Shown here: positions 33,898-36,046 of the stretch, piece by piece
Numbering within the stretch: the first letter of the stretch is position 1
Layout: the number at the start of each line of letters is the position of its first letter
IMG/VR virus record: IMGVR_UViG_3300017749_000044
Coordinates: 1 to 36,046 of that record
Direction: 5' to 3' (one strand)
Source: a virus
Length of the DNA stretch: 36,046 nt
Notes under the pieces: model-generated
Database searches by the model: none
What the model was told of the DNA's origin: nothing
What the model saw: the letters and a program-made list of their open reading frames with translations, nothing else
Translations under genes and position numbers: made by a program

Positions 33898-34260
33898 TTA
33901 CTTTAAAGGTTTAGTGAGAATTGATAGAGCTTGACTTTTTAATTTAAAAAAATGTTCTGCATCAACTAACACGAGGGGTTTAGTATTATTTTTTTTTATA
34001 ACCAACAAAGGCTCATACTGTTTACAGTTAGCCTTTGCTTGGTCATAGGCTTTCCATACATTAATCTTTTCTGTGTTTTTACATTCAATGCTGTATGGAA
34101 ATTTGCGTCTAGCAAGTGGAGACATCATTACATCTTCACCGCCAGCTCCCATTGAACGACTTTCAAGATCACCTTCTTCTAAATAAAAAATTTGTGTTAA
34201 AATATCTCGGACCCATTGTTGTAGTCTTCGACCTTTAGCTTTAGCACTTTGTGTTTTCAT
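33898..34260 (-). CDS. PD-(D/E)XK nuclease, Holliday-junction-resolvase-like
   Basis: 120 residues. AKAKGRRLQQWVRDIL forms the first helix, D43 lies in GAGGEDVMMSP, and E59-x-K61 in YSIECKNTEKI completes the catalytic set; a following KAYDQAKANCKQY helix and LLVIKKNNTKPLVLVD strands fit the resolvase-like fold. In phages, proteins of this kind resolve branched DNA before packaging (the role of T7 endonuclease I). Its place in the head module, apart from the early recombination genes, supports a packaging-time function. Confidence 0.75.
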   Translation of the reverse strand: MKTQSAKAKGRRLQQWVRDILTQIFYLEEGDLESRSMGAGGEDVMMSPLARRKFPYSIECKNTEKINVWKAYDQAKANCKQYEPLLVIKKNNTKPLVLVDAEHFFKLKSQALSILTKPLK

Positions 34261-34274
34261 GAGGGCAATCTTAA

Positions 34275-34403
34275 TTAGTAACCTTTACTTTTTTTTGGTT
34301 TTCCCATTTTACCAGGGTTACCTGCTTTAACTGCACCCATGTTTTTAGGTTTTTTACCTTTTACTTTTTTGTAAATTTTTTTACCTATCATAGAAACTAC
34401 CAT
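34275..34403 (-). CDS. Tiny Lys-rich protein (42 aa) ending SKGY
   Basis: ATG 34403 is preceded by AAGGA about eight bases upstream, inside the end of the preceding ORF. The product has about one-third lysine (KKVKGKKPKNMG, KPKKSKGY) and no acidic residues, so it is strongly basic. Its C-terminal SKGY is shared with the ORF just upstream. Likely binds DNA or another nucleic acid; a protamine-like head content protein is one possibility. Confidence 0.6.
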   Translation of the reverse strand: MVVSMIGKKIYKKVKGKKPKNMGAVKAGNPGKMGKPKKSKGY

Positions 34404-34405
34404 AA

Positions 34406-34507
34406 TTAATATCCTTTACTTTTGGTTTTTTTCTTTGTTTTCTTTTTCTTCTTAATTTTATCTTGCAAAAATTTAGGAAGAGTTTTTTGTGACTTTGTTA
34501 GTGACAT
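34406..34507 (-). CDS. Tiny Lys-rich protein (33 aa) ending SKGY
   Basis: ATG 34507 has an AGGAGA site six bases upstream. After MSLTKSQKTLPKFLQDKI the chain is almost only lysine and threonine, ending KSKGY. Nearly half of its residues are basic. It overlaps no other gene and lies between two similar small ORFs in the same direction. Function unknown; nucleic-acid binding is the most reasonable inference from composition. Confidence 0.58.
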   Translation of the reverse strand: MSLTKSQKTLPKFLQDKIKKKKKTKKKTKSKGY

Positions 34508-34520
34508 AAGGTTTCTCCTG

Positions 34521-34655
34521 TTATTTATTTTTCTTTTTTTTCTTAGGGAAGCCAGCTTTCATATTGGCGTAGGCTTTTTTAGAAATGGTACTGTTCTTTT
34601 TACTTCTAGATGTATTATTACGTTTTCTTTTATTTATATTTTCATAGAGTGACAT
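34521..34655 (-). CDS. Tiny basic protein (44 aa)
   Basis: ATG 34655 follows an ideal AAGGAG site five bases upstream. The product (MSLYENINKRKRNNTSRSKK...AGFPKKKKKNK) is rich in Lys, Arg, Asn and Ser and carries no hydrophobic segment. It is the first of three consecutive very small basic ORFs between the portal region and the nuclease. Each has its own ribosome site, which argues that they are real genes rather than chance frames. Confidence 0.62.
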   Translation of the reverse strand: MSLYENINKRKRNNTSRSKKNSTISKKAYANMKAGFPKKKKKNK

Positions 34656-34664
34656 AATTTCTCC

Positions 34665-34928
34665 TTACCACTTTACTTTGTTAGCCCAATAAGCCGCACT
34701 CATTTTGCCTTTAGCAATATTTTTACCGTGCCTAGCCTTAAAGGAATCTGATCTTTTAGTTTTAGTTCTGTCGCCAGTAACACCTTGTTGACCAAAACGA
34801 ATTGTCTTAACTTGGTCACCAGATTTTGCTACTACCACATGAGATTTAGTTTTGTGACTAGGTGTACGTTTAGGTTTATTGTACCCACTAACACCTGCAC
34901 TTTTTAGTCGAGAGTCTTTTTCGCTCAT
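34665..34928 (-). CDS. Small basic head-module protein (DUF6321-like)
   Basis: 87 residues: SAGVSGYNKPKRTPSHKTKS, SHVVVAKSGDQVKTIRFGQQG, then FKARHGKNIAKGKMSAAYWA. The KTIRFGQQG and RHGKNI(A)KGKMSAAYWA segments are well known from small proteins next to portal genes of marine phages; I believe they correspond to DUF6321, from memory. Basic and cytosolic; no enzymatic motif. No Shine-Dalgarno site is visible, so translation may be coupled to the preceding 35-residue ORF, which ends two bases upstream. Confidence 0.72.
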   Translation of the reverse strand: MSEKDSRLKSAGVSGYNKPKRTPSHKTKSHVVVAKSGDQVKTIRFGQQGVTGDRTKTKRSDSFKARHGKNIAKGKMSAAYWANKVKW

Positions 34929-34930
34929 GA

Positions 34931-35038
34931 TTAACCGAAGATGATTGCGACTAAAGCAATTACCGCTATTGATAATGCAGCTCGTTTGTGCATTGGCATA
35001 GCCATAATTTTATCTTTTATCCAATTAATTTTTTCCAT
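34931..35038 (-). CDS. 35-residue C-terminally anchored membrane peptide
   Basis: ATG 35038 overlaps the portal stop as TAATG, with AGGAG nine bases upstream. The peptide has an amphipathic, basic N-terminal half (MEKINWIKDKIMAMPMHKRA) and a single hydrophobic helix to the C-terminus (ALSIAVIALVAIIFG). It is a convincing translated small membrane protein. Its role is unknown; a membrane peptide in the head operon could aid host takeover or be a minor virion component. Confidence 0.6.
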   Translation of the reverse strand: MEKINWIKDKIMAMPMHKRAALSIAVIALVAIIFG

Positions 35039-36046
35039 TATCCTTGTCTCCTATTTTGATTGTTAACTAATGTCATTTGCACTTGTTGATCTGCTTGTCT
35101 TAATTTAATTTTGCTATCAATCATTTTCTCTGCTTCACGCAAAGTTAACTGTGCTTTTAATCTTTGACTTTCACTTTGTTGTTTCATTTGCTCCAACATT
35201 AAGTCACCTTGATTTTCCATTTCTTGCTCTTGGATGTTTGCTTGAGCTGCTATCTGAGCAATCTCAACTTTGTTTTGCATTTCTGCTTGTTTGTCATTTA
35301 ATGCTTGTTCCATTTGAGCAATTTGATCTTGCAATTGTTTCATTTGCGGATCATCTTCACCAAAATTAAAGAATCGCATTCCGTCTTTGTAACCAAGTTT
35401 GCCAAATATTTCGGTAATAATTTCTTTTACATTAAGTGCTTGAGCAACAGATGGACCAACTAGTTGTGAAACTGTTTGAGCGCCCATTGTAAATTTTTGT
35501 AATTGTTCCATCGGATTTGTTGAACCAATGCCGACATTAACATTAAGCGATAATTTTTGTTTTAAGATCTCGTCAGTCATTTCATCGGTACCGTAAGTTT
35601 TGTACATATCAATATCTTGAGCAGCTAACTGCATAACCACTTGATCAGTTTCATAACTTTGTTCTAGCTGAACTAGTTGACGTATTGTTGGTTCAACCCA
35701 AGTTTCAGAAAAAATTCTTAAATCATATTCACCAATTGCCGATGCAGCTCCACTTATAAGTTGCATTCCACCAACAGTTTCATTTAACGATTTGTTAGAT
35801 TGCACTGAACTTGTAGAAAAGTTTCCAGCAATTTCATCAAAGTCTAAGTTTAATCTATCTTGCTCAATGTAACTTGATTGCGTAACATCAGGCGCTCTAT
35901 TGATAACAACATCCGAAGACGGATCTTCCATTAATACAACACCGCCAGGTGTACTGCGAACCAGCGCGTTAAGATCAATATTCCTCCCTTGGCGGGCAAA
36001 CATTCTTCCGTTTAGTGCTAGTTTTATATTGTCAAGTCTCTGATTC
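35038..36046 (-). CDS. Portal protein, C-terminal part (cut by window edge)
   Basis: The frame stays open to the right edge; the first visible residues are NQRLDNIKLALNGRMFARQG, so the internal ATG at 36003 is not the true start. About 336 residues are present. LVRSTPGGVVLMEDPSSD, DEIAGNFSTSSVQSN and LNETVGGMQLISGAASA are the familiar podovirus portal segments, followed by a wing/stem region and a long Gln/Glu/Lys-rich coiled C-terminal tail (about 240-336), which may form the barrel reaching into the head. It begins the visible late operon; terminase is expected to the right of the window. Confidence 0.85.
   Translation of the reverse strand, partial: NQRLDNIKLALNGRMFARQGRNIDLNALVRSTPGGVVLMEDPSSDVVINRAPDVTQSSYIEQDRLNLDFDEIAGNFSTSSVQSNKSLNETVGGMQLISGAASAIGEYDLRIFSETWVEPTIRQLVQLEQSYETDQVVMQLAAQDIDMYKTYGTDEMTDEILKQKLSLNVNVGIGSTNPMEQLQKFTMGAQTVSQLVGPSVAQALNVKEIITEIFGKLGYKDGMRFFNFGEDDPQMKQLQDQIAQMEQALNDKQAEMQNKVEIAQIAAQANIQEQEMENQGDLMLEQMKQQSESQRLKAQLTLREAEKMIDSKIKLRQADQQVQMTLVNNQNRRQG

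Noticed and set aside
34422-34652. Phe-rich plus-strand frame of 76 codons
   Set aside because: It is the complement of the lysine codons of the tiny basic genes, which have good ribosome sites on the minus strand.

Overview
The window is a contiguous piece of a temperate tailed-phage genome with short-tailed (podovirus-like) architecture. It shows no bacterial chromosomal genes. The DNA is clearly AT-rich, genes are packed end to end with ATGA/GTGA/TAATG overlaps, and several protein types (glutamine-rich and polyvalent virion proteins, a GNAT enzyme inside the virion operon, tiny Lys-rich head-module proteins, a Sak4-type ATPase) are ones I associate with marine podoviruses of AT-rich bacteria such as SAR11-like hosts. 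The host is an inference; the only host-like sequence is a 43-base piece of tRNA-Phe. Both ends cut genes: a primase at the left edge and the portal at the right edge, so terminase and DNA polymerase may lie outside.

Layout. Positions 1-7529 (minus strand) hold an early/replication operon, transcribed leftward: an unknown protein, a Sak4-like RecA-type ATPase, an unknown possible ssDNA-associated protein, a short ORF, an SF2 DEAH helicase, small proteins including a DUF3310 protein, a Cas4/RecB-like nuclease with four cysteines, two unknowns, and an archaeo-eukaryotic-type primase (cut). Positions 7530-7790 are a divergent control region with inverted repeats and a good -35 box. Positions 7791-9961 (plus strand) are the lysogeny module: HTH repressor, AlpA/Xis-like protein and tyrosine integrase. 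Positions 9945-10150 form the phage attachment region: the 5' half of a tRNA-Phe gene flanked by four copies of GGAAACC.

Positions 10138-36046 (minus strand) are the late operon, transcribed leftward from the portal: portal, a cluster of tiny basic proteins, a PD-(D/E)XK nuclease, scaffold, major capsid protein followed by a strong intrinsic terminator, head-tail adaptor, two tail-fibre proteins sharing an N-terminal module, tail hub/stabilisation protein, internal virion proteins, a GNAT enzyme, a 2487-residue giant virion protein with a HEVGH zinc-protease motif, then HNH nuclease, holin-like proteins and a set of exported or membrane proteins ending beside attP. No endolysin is recognisable.

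How it fits together. The repressor probably controls the divergent early promoter. The integrase and Xis would move the genome in and out of a tRNA-Phe gene. Because integrase, attP and late genes are contiguous, the sequence represents the excised or virion form rather than an integrated prophage. The most unusual points are the 5'-half tRNA attachment site, the giant metalloprotease-bearing virion protein, the exported acidic protein placed next to attP, and the cluster of very small lysine-rich proteins between portal and scaffold.
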